DNA from: Mesostigma viride | Taxonomy: Eukaryota > Streptophyta > Mesostigmatophyceae > Mesostigmatales > Mesostigmataceae | Assembly (NCBI GenBank): GCA_009746045.1 | Contig: RPFO01002201.1 | Span: forward strand, 40,350-104,349 | Reading direction: 5' to 3' | Length of the DNA stretch: 64,000 nucleotides | Shown: positions 55,926-63,976 of the stretch, piece by piece | Layout: the number at the start of each line of letters is the position of its first letter | How positions within the stretch are numbered: position 1 is the stretch's first letter | Notes under the pieces: generated by a model | Seen by the model: only the letters and a program-made list of their open reading frames with translations | The model's database searches: none | Told to the model about the DNA's origin: nothing | Program-made: the position numbers and the translations under genes

Positions 55926-56710
55926 CGTCCCCTTCTCCCCGCCGGTGGTGCTTGCGCGCAGGGGGGGCTCTGCCGGGACCCGCCGCCGCCGCCGCCGCCT
56001 CCTCCTCCTCCCCCGCCGCCGCCTCCTCCCCCGCCGCCTCCTTTCGCTGCCACCGGGTGGGAGACGGTCCAGGACACCGCGCGCGACCCCGTTCCCGAGC
56101 CCCCGGTCGATGTGATGTTCCAGGCATTGCCCCCATCGCCCTGCGGATCATCCTGGAGCGCATCTGGCCGAATGGGCGCGGGATCTGCCCCGAGATGGAC
56201 GAGGTCTACTGGGAGATCTGCAGGTACAGACAACCCGCCGAGAAGCTCGAAAAGGAAGTGCGCGAGGAGCTGCTGGACCGCCAGGAGAATGGGGATCGCC
56301 GCCGGTTCGGCGGGCGGGAGGACGGGCAGCTGGAGGCCGTCTTGAAGTTGATATGCCCCGACCGCTTCATGGAGTGCTTGGACGCGCTGGAGACGCCGAG
56401 GGCGAGGAAGGAGGAGAAGCTGTGGATCCTGTGGGACAAGGTTCGCGAGGGGCTGGCCAGGCACGGGAAGAGGGTCAGCCGTTCGCAGATGAAGAGTATC
56501 CGAGAGCGGCTCTTCGACTGTCTGGGTTCGAGCAAGACTTTCGCCGACAGGTCCTTCTCCTTTGTGGTCAAGTGCTACAACGTCATGACGGCCAAGTGGA
56601 GGCATCAGGGGCGCGCCATCCCCAGCTCGCCCGCGTGGGAGTGGGGCTGGTGGTCCCAACTGAGCAGCGACCACGCGGTGTCGCACGCCGAGTTGACTGT
56701 TTTGGAGTGA
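55926..56710 (+). CDS. Unknown protein with Pro-rich start and apparent frameshift
   Basis: The C-terminal part (from about 56130) reads IALRIILERIWPNGRGI, then ICPDRFMECLDALETP and FSFVVKCYNVMTAKWRHQG; it looks genuine and ends at 56710. Upstream the best protein-like text is in another frame: a poly-Pro run, then FAATGWETVQDTARDPVPEP and VMFQALPP. The two meet at a CCCCC run near 56128, so a one-base shift there would join them. No ATG precedes the poly-Pro part. AATAAA at 56831-56836 is a likely 3' signal. Confidence 0.5.
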
Positions 56711-56861
56711 TTCAGTTTTTGGACTGTCGTGATGATTATGTGCATTATTTTTTGTAGGGCTTGCGACTGTTTGTGGCTTTGTCAGCGAATGCGTGATGCG
56801 TTCATGGGGTGATACAGTGTGAAATGGGGTAATAAATATGATTCGATTTGATCAATGGAAG
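56711..56861. other. Convergent intergenic spacer
   Basis: Lies between two 3' ends. It contains AATAAA (56831, plus strand) and no ORF of note. Confidence 0.6.
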
Positions 56862-57776
56862 TCACGTTTTTATGCACTTGGCCTGCTTGGCCTCCGCCAG
56901 CAGCCTCTGGTTGGCGCGGTGCTCCTCTCTCTTGCGCTTGTTCTCTAGGGCGAAGGAGCGGTCCTGGGGCCGCCTCGCCTCCTCGTGCATTTTCAGTCTC
57001 TCGAACACGGGGAATAGCTCCTTGCCTATGTTGTCCATGCTGGCGACGGGGTCCTCGCCCCTCTTTATCGCGGACTGGTTGAGCACGTTCATGAGGTCGA
57101 TGCCCACGTTGACGGACTCCGTGAAGTAGTCGCGGGTGGAGTCGCCCTTCTTCATCGCGTGCAGCTGGCGGATGTCGTAGGTGCGCATGCCGGTCGCGGT
57201 GTAGTTCTCGGTCTCGTTTATGTGCGCGTAGACCCTGGCCGGGTTGGCGGCCGTGGAGGGGGCGCCGCTCTCCTTGACGGCCTGCATGTGGCTCTTGGTG
57301 GAGTCGCAGCTCTTCACGCGCTTGTCGCTGGCGAGCTGCAGGTCCCTGGCGTCCGCGCGCGCGTAGATCTCGTCGGCCAGCGAGCGGTCCAGGTCCAGGT
57401 ACCGCTCGTAGAGCAGCCCCAGCCGGTCGCGGAAGGAGGCCGCCCGCCTGCCGGGCAGCAGCTGGACGATGCGGATGATGCCAGCTCGGTCGGTCACGGG
57501 CGTGTCCCGCTGCCTGGCGCCTGGGAATTTCCAGAGTGTCAAATCCGCACACACTTCTTTGTGCTCGTCTTGGAGCCTGGAGAGGCAGTGACTAGCTTGC
57601 CTTTGCGCATCCGGTGCAAGAGTGCCGGAGATCTCAGTATAGCTTACAACCTTGATGACATCGATAACCGATATCTTGCCGTCCGGTGTCACACGGATCT
57701 TGCCAGCGAAGGGGTCTTCCGCGCCCTCTGGCAGGGCCTTTGAGGGCTGTAGGTAGGCTACAACAGCCTGTGCCAT
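56862..57776 (-). CDS. Nucleocytovirus-type family protein (GQRDTPV motif), copy 2
   Basis: 304 residues from ATG at 57776 (MAQAVVAYLQPSKALPEGAE). Shares KIRVTPDGKISVIDVIK, WKFPGARQRDTPV and IVQLLPGRRAASFR with the gene at 49869, and the same VAYLQPS/VKYLQPS start. The C-terminal half is helical and basic (NKRKREEHRANQRLLAEAKQ), probably coiled-coil. The two copies lie in opposite orientation about 7 kb apart, flanking most of the unknown genes. Confidence 0.75.
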   Translation of the reverse strand: MAQAVVAYLQPSKALPEGAEDPFAGKIRVTPDGKISVIDVIKVVSYTEISGTLAPDAQRQASHCLSRLQDEHKEVCADLTLWKFPGARQRDTPVTDRAGIIRIVQLLPGRRAASFRDRLGLLYERYLDLDRSLADEIYARADARDLQLASDKRVKSCDSTKSHMQAVKESGAPSTAANPARVYAHINETENYTATGMRTYDIRQLHAMKKGDSTRDYFTESVNVGIDLMNVLNQSAIKRGEDPVASMDNIGKELFPVFERLKMHEEARRPQDRSFALENKRKREEHRANQRLLAEAKQAKCIKT

Positions 57777-57910
57777 GTTCACATTCCTGCAATGGCAGAA
57801 GAAATGTTAACGCCTGAGATAAGCGCGCGACCTGCTCGCGTCCTCCTTTCATTCCTATTCTTCCAGGTAAACACGGGATACAATAATTATCGCCTCGACA
57901 TATAAGCGCG

Positions 57911-58780
57911 ATGACGAGACGCGGCTCTGTCACTAATTCCAACGTCCGCCGCCGCGCACACAGGGTGCGCGCCTCCGACGAGACGGGTAAAAGCAGCGGC
58001 GCCCCACGGCGCCCCCGATTCTCTACATCGACAGCCCGGATGACGTACACCCCTCCCCGGGCACGGCCGAAGCGGTCCAGGGTGCGCGCCTCCGACGAGA
58101 CGGGTAAAAGCAGCGGCGCCCCACGGCGCCCCCGATTCTCTACATCGACAGCCCGGATGACGTACACCCCTCCCCGGGCACGGCCGAAGCGGTCCAGGGC
58201 GCCCGCTCCTGCCAACCCCCCCCGCCATTTATCGATCTCACGCGCGACATCGTGTTGGTCGACCTCACAGGAGACGATGACGATGTCCAAGTGGTCCCGC
58301 CCCCGCCCCCCCCGCCCCGCCCCCGCCCCCGCCCCCGCCGCGCCCGTCGTCGCTAGCCGAACAGTGGCCGAGCAGGCGTCTCCCTCCCACTTGGCGCTTC
58401 GAGCTCCCGAGCCAGAAAACCTACCTCTCCAACACGCCCCGCTCGAACACCGCTTCCTCTTCGCTTATGCCGCCCCCCCCGCCGCGCACCGTCCGCCCTG
58501 TTCGCACCGATACGATGAGGTACAAGCGCCTGCAGGCCAAGAGGAGGGGGCGTTGGCTACCGGGGTGACCCAACTCCATCCCGGGGGTACGCGCTTTGTG
58601 CCGTGTCCTCCCACTCTCGCTCGATCTCCACGCGCTTCCTGGCCGACCCGCTGGTCCTGGACCAGCCCTTGGAGGCTCCGGATGCCCTCGTCCTGTGCAC
58701 GGCGCAACGAGACGAGCGCCCCTTGCAGCGACCCCTGCACCTCCTGCCTACGAGCGTGTATTGCTGGCACCGCACCATGA
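57911..58780 (+). CDS. Uncertain ORF with a 117-bp perfect tandem duplication
   Basis: Opens with a true ATG at 57911. A 117-bp unit (57961-58077 and 58078-58194) is duplicated in frame, giving a 39-residue repeat. The product is Arg/Pro/Ser-rich and lacks known domains. Another plus frame in the same DNA reads ILYIDSPDDVHPSPGTAEA, then PPPFIDLTRDIVLVDLTGDD and a Pro/Arg tail. It has SUMO-interaction-like cores but no ATG. A minus-strand frame (58290 to 57634) is also open without an ATG. Which frame is used, if any, is unresolved. Confidence 0.3.
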   Translation: MTRRGSVTNSNVRRRAHRVRASDETGKSSGAPRRPRFSTSTARMTYTPPRARPKRSRVRASDETGKSSGAPRRPRFSTSTARMTYTPPRARPKRSRAPAPANPPRHLSISRATSCWSTSQETMTMSKWSRPRPPRPAPAPAPAAPVVASRTVAEQASPSHLALRAPEPENLPLQHAPLEHRFLFAYAAPPAAHRPPCSHRYDEVQAPAGQEEGALATGVTQLHPGGTRFVPCPPTLARSPRASWPTRWSWTSPWRLRMPSSCARRNETSAPCSDPCTSCLRACIAGTAP

Positions 58781-58799
58781 TGGCGCGTAACTGTCTCAT
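58557..58799 (-). CDS. Small Cys/His zinc-motif protein (C-x9-C-x3-C-x6-C-x2-H), minus copy
   Basis: 80 residues from ATG at 58799. The motif spans CQQYTLVGRRC, RGRC, KGRSSRC and AVH, a likely zinc site, followed by a basic tail. The spacing is identical to the protein starting at 58908 on the other strand. This kind of short C...GxxC...C..H motif is seen in uncharacterised phage and virus proteins (from memory). Confidence 0.6.
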   Translation of the reverse strand: MRQLRAIMVRCQQYTLVGRRCRGRCKGRSSRCAVHRTRASGASKGWSRTSGSARKRVEIEREWEDTAQSAYPRDGVGSPR

Positions 58800-58907
58800 A
58801 GAAAAAAACACGCGGTCCTGCCGGTCACGGTGTGCGGCCGGCTTCCGAAGCCAGCTCCCTCCGAGTCTGCATTAAAAAATCTCTGTATTACTCCAGACGC
58901 GACAGTG

Positions 58908-59278
58908 ATGGCAAAGTGCACAGGAAAAACGCAGTCGGGGCGGGGGTGCCGTAACATGTGCCGCCCGGGTCAGGGCAGGTGCGTGATCCACCGCCGCCCC
59001 AGGCAACACGATGTCCGCGCCAAGAAGTCGGTCGGCCCCCCAAGCCGGTGACCCCCGGGAAGTTGTGGGATGCGCCGTTCAGCCCCTATTCCAATGTTGT
59101 CGATATGCAGATCACCAACCTCTCGCGGATCCTCGCGTATGAGGGGGATCGTCTTGATAAGGCCCACGCAGATGACATCCGAGAGCTAATTAATCGTCTC
59201 ACACAACATCGATCGACTCTCAATGCGTCCACATCACAGCAATTCCCGCCGTCAAGCCTGTATCGCGTAGGCGGCTAG
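58908..59278 (+). CDS. Small Cys/His zinc-motif protein, plus copy, with apparent frameshift
   Basis: ATG at 58908 gives MAKCTGKTQSGRGC, then RNMC, RPGQGRC and VIH (C-x9-C-x3-C-x6-C-x2-H). The frame stops at 59051 after 47 residues. A second frame overlapping it continues with PVTPGKLWDAPFSPYSNVV and DKAHADDIRELINRLTQHRS to a stop at 59278. The switch point is a CCCCCC run near 59038, so one base gained or lost there would give a single protein of about 122 residues with a helical C-terminal domain. Confidence 0.55.
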
Positions 59279-59287
59279 GATCGAGGC

Positions 59288-59302
59288 GGACAAAAAAGTA
59301 AT
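59288..59302 (+). promoter_or_regulatory. A-core box upstream of the short fibre gene
   Basis: ggcggacaaaaaagtaatc, about 30-43 bp before the ATG at 59332. The fibre genes on both strands thus share a similar upstream element. Confidence 0.4.
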
Positions 59303-59331
59303 CTCAGCCATAGGTATACGCTCGATCGGAG

Positions 59332-59961
59332 ATGGCGATGAATCTCGACACCCTCAGCTACCTGCGCTCGTCCAAGGTGTACACTACGGCGATCGTGGGC
59401 GACGACAACCCCAACGCGACGGTGCGGAACCTGGAGTTGAAGTCCCTGGACAGCATCGTGCTGAAGCCCAACGGGGGCCTCGGCGCGCACGCCCTGAAGA
59501 GGTTCAAGGTGATCGGCAGCACGCAGATCGACGGCGCGCTGCAGGTGGACGACCTCCTGTTGGACGGCCGCGCGCTGACCACGTCGGCGGGGACGCTGGC
59601 GCTGAGCTCTGGCGGCGCGGCCTCGAACGCGCTCCAGGTGGGCGGCGTGACGGTCACCGACGCCTCCGTCGCCCCGGTCACCGCCAACGCCAACCTGACG
59701 CTTTCCCCCAACGGCACGGGTTCGGTGGCGATGGACAACGTGCGCGTGAAGGGCGGCGCGGTGACCACTTCCACCGGCGCGCTGGCGCTGAGCTCGGGCG
59801 GCGCTTCCACTAATGCGCTCCAGGTGGGCGGGGTCACGGTGACGGACGCGTCGGTGTCGACCTCTACGGGCAACGGCAACCTCACTCATCCAGGCGACGT
59901 ACCAGGGGGGGAGACGTTTCTCCTCAGCGGGCCCGCGTCGTACTCGGTGCTGTACCTGTAG
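59332..59961 (+). CDS. Fibre-like protein, probably 3'-truncated
   Basis: Starts MAMNLDTLSYLRSSKVYTTA. After about residue 60 it is built of beta-rich repeats with TTS-G-LALSSGGA-NALQVGG followed by VTVTDASV, present twice (period about 63 residues), separated by NLTLSPNGTGSV. Such repeats are typical of trimeric virus or phage fibres. A third repeat begins (NLT), but near 59885 the frame runs into sequence antisense to the end of the next gene (HPGDVPGGETFLLS...), so its real C-terminus is missing. The box caaaaaagta lies 32-41 bp upstream. Confidence 0.65.
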   Translation: MAMNLDTLSYLRSSKVYTTAIVGDDNPNATVRNLELKSLDSIVLKPNGGLGAHALKRFKVIGSTQIDGALQVDDLLLDGRALTTSAGTLALSSGGAASNALQVGGVTVTDASVAPVTANANLTLSPNGTGSVAMDNVRVKGGAVTTSTGALALSSGGASTNALQVGGVTVTDASVSTSTGNGNLTHPGDVPGGETFLLSGPASYSVLYL

Positions 59962-62717
59962 AGCTGGGTGTTCTCCACCTGCGCGTCGGTCATGCCGGAG
60001 GTGTTGACGACGCGCCAGCTCTTGTACGCGACGTTGAAGGCGGTGCCGGAGGTGTAGACGGTGCGGGAGCCCAGGAAGAGCCCGCGCTTGGCCTGGGTCG
60101 CGTTCATGGCGATGAGAGGGGGCGAGGCGAGGCTGGAGTTGTCGCTGATGTTCTTCCACCCTGCGAAACTGGAGGTCTTGAGCGCGCCGTTGACGTAGAG
60201 GCGCGGGCCGAGCGTGGGGTGCAGCTGGAGGCCGATCACGACCTCGCGCGCGCCGACCAGCGGGACGGTGCTGGCGTTGTACGCGGCCCCGGTGGCCATG
60301 AGGATGCGTCCGCCCTGCCACACCCAGACGGATACGTTGGCGGCGGTGGAGGTGTCTCCCACGGCCATCAGCTCGCACATGTTGACGGGGGACGCGATGC
60401 TGGCGGAAACGCTGAGCGGGTTCCCGCCGGTGGCGGACAGCAGGGAGGCGTCGACGGGCTTGACGATGCCGGTGAAGAGGAGGTCGTATTGGGAGGAGGG
60501 GCTGATGCCCCCGTCGGCGAAGTAGTAGGACCTGAGGCGGTTGGTGGTGCCGTACAGCGTCTGGAAGTACCCATTGACGTGCGATGGGGCGACGAGGCTG
60601 GGGTCCCCGGAGCAGTCGTAGGCCATGGTTACGGTGTCGGTGGGGCTCCTCGCGGGGACGCTGCGGAAACGCCCGCTGGTGGGTCCGGTGTACGCGCTCA
60701 GGGCCCACATGTGGGGCTCGGTGGTTCCGTTGCCGGCGTCCGCGGGTAGCGCCGACAGCTTGACGTTGGATCCGGGCGCCTTCCTGAGGTCAGTGGCGAT
60801 GGTGCGGGAGAGCATGAGCTGGCCTCCCTGGATGTGCCAGTAGGATCCGGTGTGGTCGCCGAGTTCCTGCTGCACGTTGTTCTTCCACGCGATGGCGCGG
60901 CTGCAGGCGATCCCGCTGACGGCCCCGTCGCCCTGCACGGCCAGCCCGGCGCCGTCGGCGTTGGCGTTGGTGGGGGCGGTGGGGATGGACTCGACGCGCA
61001 CGTCGTCGATCTCGATGGCGCCGGTCAGAACGCCCCCCCCGAAGTAGACCTTGGCTGGCGAGGGGATGTCCGCGGCGAAGGCGGTGGCGGCCGTGTACCC
61101 GCTCATGTTGAGGGCCACGGGGACGCCGTTCGCGAACATCTGGAAGGTCGAGTTGTCGGCGGAGTACTTCAGTCTCCTGAAGAGGATGCGGTTCTTCTGG
61201 TTCGGCGTGATGACGACGTAGCTGGAGGCCCGCGAAACGCCCGCGACAGACACTTGGACCCAGCCGCTGCTGGTGACCGCCAGCCTGATCCCGCTGGCCA
61301 GGCTCAGGCTGGAGTCGCAGAAGCGGAACACGGTGAGCGCCGCGGCTCCCGCCTTGATGTTGAAGCCGATCTGGTACGACCCGGTGAGTGCGCTGCCGAT
61401 GTCCGCCTCGGCGGAGGACGCGCTTCCGTTGGCAGGCAGCGTGAGGACACCGTTGGCGATGGTGGCGTTGGTGAGGGTCATGCTGAGGGAGGCTTGGGTG
61501 TCGACGGGCGAGTCGCCGTTGAAGGCCCAGCTGGCGAGGGTCGCGGTGTCGGTGTTGGCGAGGGAGACGATCTTCTCGGTGACGGCCACGTTGGTGGTGA
61601 CGGCGTTGACGGTGGTGAGCTGTCCGTCGACCTCGAGGTTTCCCATGACCTTGACGAGGCCGGTGGCGGGGGCGATGGTGAGGTCTCCCGCGGCGGTAGA
61701 GAGCTTACCGCTGAGGACGAGGTCCTTCTTGACGGCGATGTCGGAGGCGGCGGAGAGCTCGAGCGTGGGGTTGGTGGTGGAGATGGCGGAGTCCACGAAC
61801 TTGACCTGCTCGACGGCGACGCTGCTGCCGGACACGGTGGTGTCGCCGGTGATCCACAGGTTGCCGCCCGTGGACGCGGCGGTGGACTTCTTGCCCCGGA
61901 TGGTGACGGCGTCTGTGGCGTAGGCGTGGTTTCCGCGGGTGGCGGAGGTGGAGGCGACGGCCGAGTTCTCGAGGGCGGTGGACTGCACGACGATCTGGGA
62001 GGCGGGGTCCACGCCGGCGGAGGCGGCGCTGGGGGCCATGGTGATGGCGGCGCCGGCGTTGATCTTGACCTCTCCGGACGCGACCCTGTCGGCGGACAGT
62101 CTCAGCTGTGCGTCCGACCGGAGCTCCATGTCGACGTCCTCGGAGTCGACGACGCCCCTCCACGCGGTGGCTCCGTTTCCGAACTTGCCTGCGTTGTAGA
62201 GGAGACCGAGCTTGACCTCCTTGTTCTCGGGTCCGTTCTCACCGCGCACGGACATGGCGGTGGGCAGGGGGAACGTGCCATTGGAGGCGAGGATGGCGGG
62301 CTGGTGGGCTACGAATTTGCAGTCCTGGACGATGACCTCGTTCGCGGTGGTCAGGCCCTCGAGCACGAGGTTGTTGGAGGTCGACTTGACGACGCTGTTG
62401 AGCGGGATGGTGGTGACGGAGTTCTTGGTGTAGTTTCCCTTTGCGAAATCGAGGTTCGCGGTGGTGAAGGTGCCGAGCACGTCGAGGTTTCCGTGCACGA
62501 CCACGTTGTTCTGGCTGACGCCGGCGTCGAGGGGCGGCAGGGTGGACGACTCCCAGTCGTTGAAGTTGGCGGTGTTGGGCACGAGGTGGATCTTGGACTT
62601 GGCGGACATGACGATGACATCCGTGGCCGCTTCCCCGGAGCAGATCTGGTCGGTGGACAGCTGGCTGAGCTTGCCGGTCCCGAGATCGGAGAAGGCCATG
62701 GTCTGAACGGATGCCAT
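59886..62717 (-). CDS. Large fibre/adhesin-like structural protein with LamG/ConA-like domains
   Basis: 943 residues from ATG at 62717 (MASVQTMAFSDLGTG); the frame is open 23 codons further up only through a GTG and across the 3' signal of the upstream gene, so 62717 is preferred. The N-terminal half is beta-rich with GNLDVLGTFTTANLDF and GNLEVDGQLTTVNAVTTNV, as in virus and phage fibre shafts. Two later regions (about 430-620 and 640-930) look like concanavalin/laminin-G sandwiches (SWAFNGDSPVDTQ, then VYFGGGVLTGAIEIDDVRVE; SYYFADGGISPSSQYDLLF, then GPRLYVNGALKTSSF). Probably a virion surface protein that binds host glycans (inference). Confidence 0.75.
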   Translation of the reverse strand: MASVQTMAFSDLGTGKLSQLSTDQICSGEAATDVIVMSAKSKIHLVPNTANFNDWESSTLPPLDAGVSQNNVVVHGNLDVLGTFTTANLDFAKGNYTKNSVTTIPLNSVVKSTSNNLVLEGLTTANEVIVQDCKFVAHQPAILASNGTFPLPTAMSVRGENGPENKEVKLGLLYNAGKFGNGATAWRGVVDSEDVDMELRSDAQLRLSADRVASGEVKINAGAAITMAPSAASAGVDPASQIVVQSTALENSAVASTSATRGNHAYATDAVTIRGKKSTAASTGGNLWITGDTTVSGSSVAVEQVKFVDSAISTTNPTLELSAASDIAVKKDLVLSGKLSTAAGDLTIAPATGLVKVMGNLEVDGQLTTVNAVTTNVAVTEKIVSLANTDTATLASWAFNGDSPVDTQASLSMTLTNATIANGVLTLPANGSASSAEADIGSALTGSYQIGFNIKAGAAALTVFRFCDSSLSLASGIRLAVTSSGWVQVSVAGVSRASSYVVITPNQKNRILFRRLKYSADNSTFQMFANGVPVALNMSGYTAATAFAADIPSPAKVYFGGGVLTGAIEIDDVRVESIPTAPTNANADGAGLAVQGDGAVSGIACSRAIAWKNNVQQELGDHTGSYWHIQGGQLMLSRTIATDLRKAPGSNVKLSALPADAGNGTTEPHMWALSAYTGPTSGRFRSVPARSPTDTVTMAYDCSGDPSLVAPSHVNGYFQTLYGTTNRLRSYYFADGGISPSSQYDLLFTGIVKPVDASLLSATGGNPLSVSASIASPVNMCELMAVGDTSTAANVSVWVWQGGRILMATGAAYNASTVPLVGAREVVIGLQLHPTLGPRLYVNGALKTSSFAGWKNISDNSSLASPPLIAMNATQAKRGLFLGSRTVYTSGTAFNVAYKSWRVVNTSGMTDAQVENTQLYRYSTEYDAGPLRRNVSPPGTSPG

Positions 62718-62748
62718 GCTGGGGGGTATGTACTCAAGTGGGATTGGG

Positions 62749-62765
62749 AAAAATTTTTGCTCGCC
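62749..62765 (-). promoter_or_regulatory. A/T-core box upstream of the large fibre gene
   Basis: ggcgagcaaaaatttttcc on the minus strand, 32-48 bp before the ATG at 62717. Confidence 0.45.
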
Positions 62766-62774
62766 GGAAACGCA

Positions 62775-62782
62775 CTTTATTG
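62775..62782 (-). terminator. CAATAAAG 3' signal of the membrane-protein gene
   Basis: Minus-strand CAATAAAG lies 38-45 bp past the stop of the gene ending at 62820 and upstream of the fibre start at 62717. It is the same octamer as at 52035-52088. Confidence 0.6.
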
Positions 62783-62819
62783 ACACTGTGGTTAGTTAGC
62801 ATGGTATTAGACTGTCGGG

Positions 62820-63257
62820 CTACATCGCGGATGGCTGGATCATCCCGGGCATGATCATGCCGGGGGAGCGGGTGACATCGGCGGCCACATTGGCGAGAAG
62901 GGGCGGATTCTTGTACCAGTACGCGTAGGCCAGCACGCCGGCTATCAGGACCCCCGCGAACAGGAAGATGACGCCGCCGTTCCGCGACTCCTCCTTCGCA
63001 ATCTCCCTCATCTTCATCTCGAACAAGGCCTGCTGCCTGGCCATCCTCTGCGCCTGGTCGGGCGCCGCTGGCCTTCGCGCCATAGCGGACGGAGGGGGCG
63101 GGAACGCCTGCGAGGGGACGTTGATGGGCTCCCTCTCCATCTCCGCGGGGGTGGTGGCGTACTGCCGCTCTTCCTGTCCGCTCGCCGCGCCCGCCGACTC
63201 TTCGTCGGCGATGGGCGAGTACGAGAACGCTTTTCCGAGAGGCGCGCCTCCGCTCAT
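62820..63257 (-). CDS. Small C-terminally anchored membrane protein
   Basis: 145 residues from ATG at 63257 (MSGGAPLGKAFSYSPIADEE). A polar, Pro/Ala-rich N-terminal part and a charged helix (FEMKMREIAKEESRNGG) lead into one transmembrane segment, VIFLFAGVLIAGVLAYAYWY, near residues 96-115, then a short Met/Pro-rich end. It resembles single-pass virion membrane proteins. Box gattttccgc at 63281-63290. Sits between the fibre gene and another minus-strand gene. Confidence 0.7.
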   Translation of the reverse strand: MSGGAPLGKAFSYSPIADEESAGAASGQEERQYATTPAEMEREPINVPSQAFPPPPSAMARRPAAPDQAQRMARQQALFEMKMREIAKEESRNGGVIFLFAGVLIAGVLAYAYWYKNPPLLANVAADVTRSPGMIMPGMIQPSAM

Positions 63258-63278
63258 GGTGTCCGTGTACCAAGGGCG

Positions 63279-63292
63279 CCGATTTTCCGCGC
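63279..63292 (-). promoter_or_regulatory. A-core box upstream of the membrane-protein gene
   Basis: gcgcggaaaatcggcgc on the minus strand, about 24-33 bp before the ATG at 63257. Confidence 0.45.
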
Positions 63293-63305
63293 CCCGTAAA
63301 CGAAT

Positions 63306-63953
63306 CTAGCTGTCCGCGTACTCCTCTACGTTGTCGGCCGCCACGGCCAGCCTCTTGGCGACGACGGCCTTCTTCTTGACGGAGAACACGGGCACGACGA
63401 AGGACTTGTACACGCGCTCCAGGTACCTCTCGATGTAGTGGCTGTCCGGCCGTACGGGGTCGTCGTCGGACGCGGTCCACGCGGAGAGGACGCGCAGGAA
63501 CTTGATCATGGCCTTGATCTCCTCGTTCTCCAGCGACGGGTAGAGGGTGGCGGAGAAGTACTTGTCGAACGCCTCCTTGTTTTCGCAGGTCATGAGCACG
63601 GGCAGCATGCGTTCGATGACGCGGAGGGCCTTGCGCGCGTGGTTGCTGATGCTCTGTTCCGCGTTCTTCCACCCGTCCAGGATCATGGAGACGCCCGCCT
63701 TGACGTCCTCGGGCAGCCCCGCCTGCGCGCGGATGTGCATGAGACACACGACCTCGAGGTCGCTGACGGCCCCCTCCATGGATCCCGTCTCGAGGGCGGA
63801 CGCGAGGCGCACGATGAGCGCCCGCAGAACGGTCCTGCATTCGTCCGCGCTCTCCCCCAGGATGGACTGCGCGGTGCTGATCATGGAGGGGGGGAAGGAC
63901 CACTTGTGCATGACGCCCTTGATCCGCACCCTAACGTCCATGTCTCGTGGCAT
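63306..63953 (-). CDS. Unknown helical protein
   Basis: 215 residues from ATG at 63953 (MPRDMDVRVRIKGVMHKWSF). Mostly helical, with two Cys (VVCLMHIRAQ, LMTCENKEAF) and a basic C-terminal region (SVKKKAVVAKRLAVAADNVE). No signal peptide, membrane span or known family. It is first in a same-strand row with the membrane and fibre genes, suggesting a shared virion role. Confidence 0.7.
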   Translation of the reverse strand: MPRDMDVRVRIKGVMHKWSFPPSMISTAQSILGESADECRTVLRALIVRLASALETGSMEGAVSDLEVVCLMHIRAQAGLPEDVKAGVSMILDGWKNAEQSISNHARKALRVIERMLPVLMTCENKEAFDKYFSATLYPSLENEEIKAMIKFLRVLSAWTASDDDPVRPDSHYIERYLERVYKSFVVPVFSVKKKAVVAKRLAVAADNVEEYADS

Positions 63954-63959
63954 TAGCGG

Positions 63960-63976
63960 CGACTTTTTCGCCCCGC
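63960..63976 (-). promoter_or_regulatory. A-core box upstream of the gene starting at 63953
   Basis: ggcgaaaaagtcgcc on the minus strand, within 25 bp of the ATG; the same layout of an A-run between GC flanks. Confidence 0.4.

Noticed and set aside
54181-56163. Minus-strand ORF of 660 codons
   Set aside because: Antisense of the 512-codon gene in GC-rich DNA; Arg/Pro/His/Gly-rich composition, whereas the plus frame has balanced composition and an internal similarity to the upstream fragment.
59275-60708. Minus-strand ORF of 477 codons
   Set aside because: Out-of-frame shadow across both fibre genes; Arg/His/Pro-rich.
60834-62783. Plus-strand ORF of 649 codons
   Set aside because: Antisense of the large fibre gene; Gly/Val/Asp-rich shadow with no independent support.
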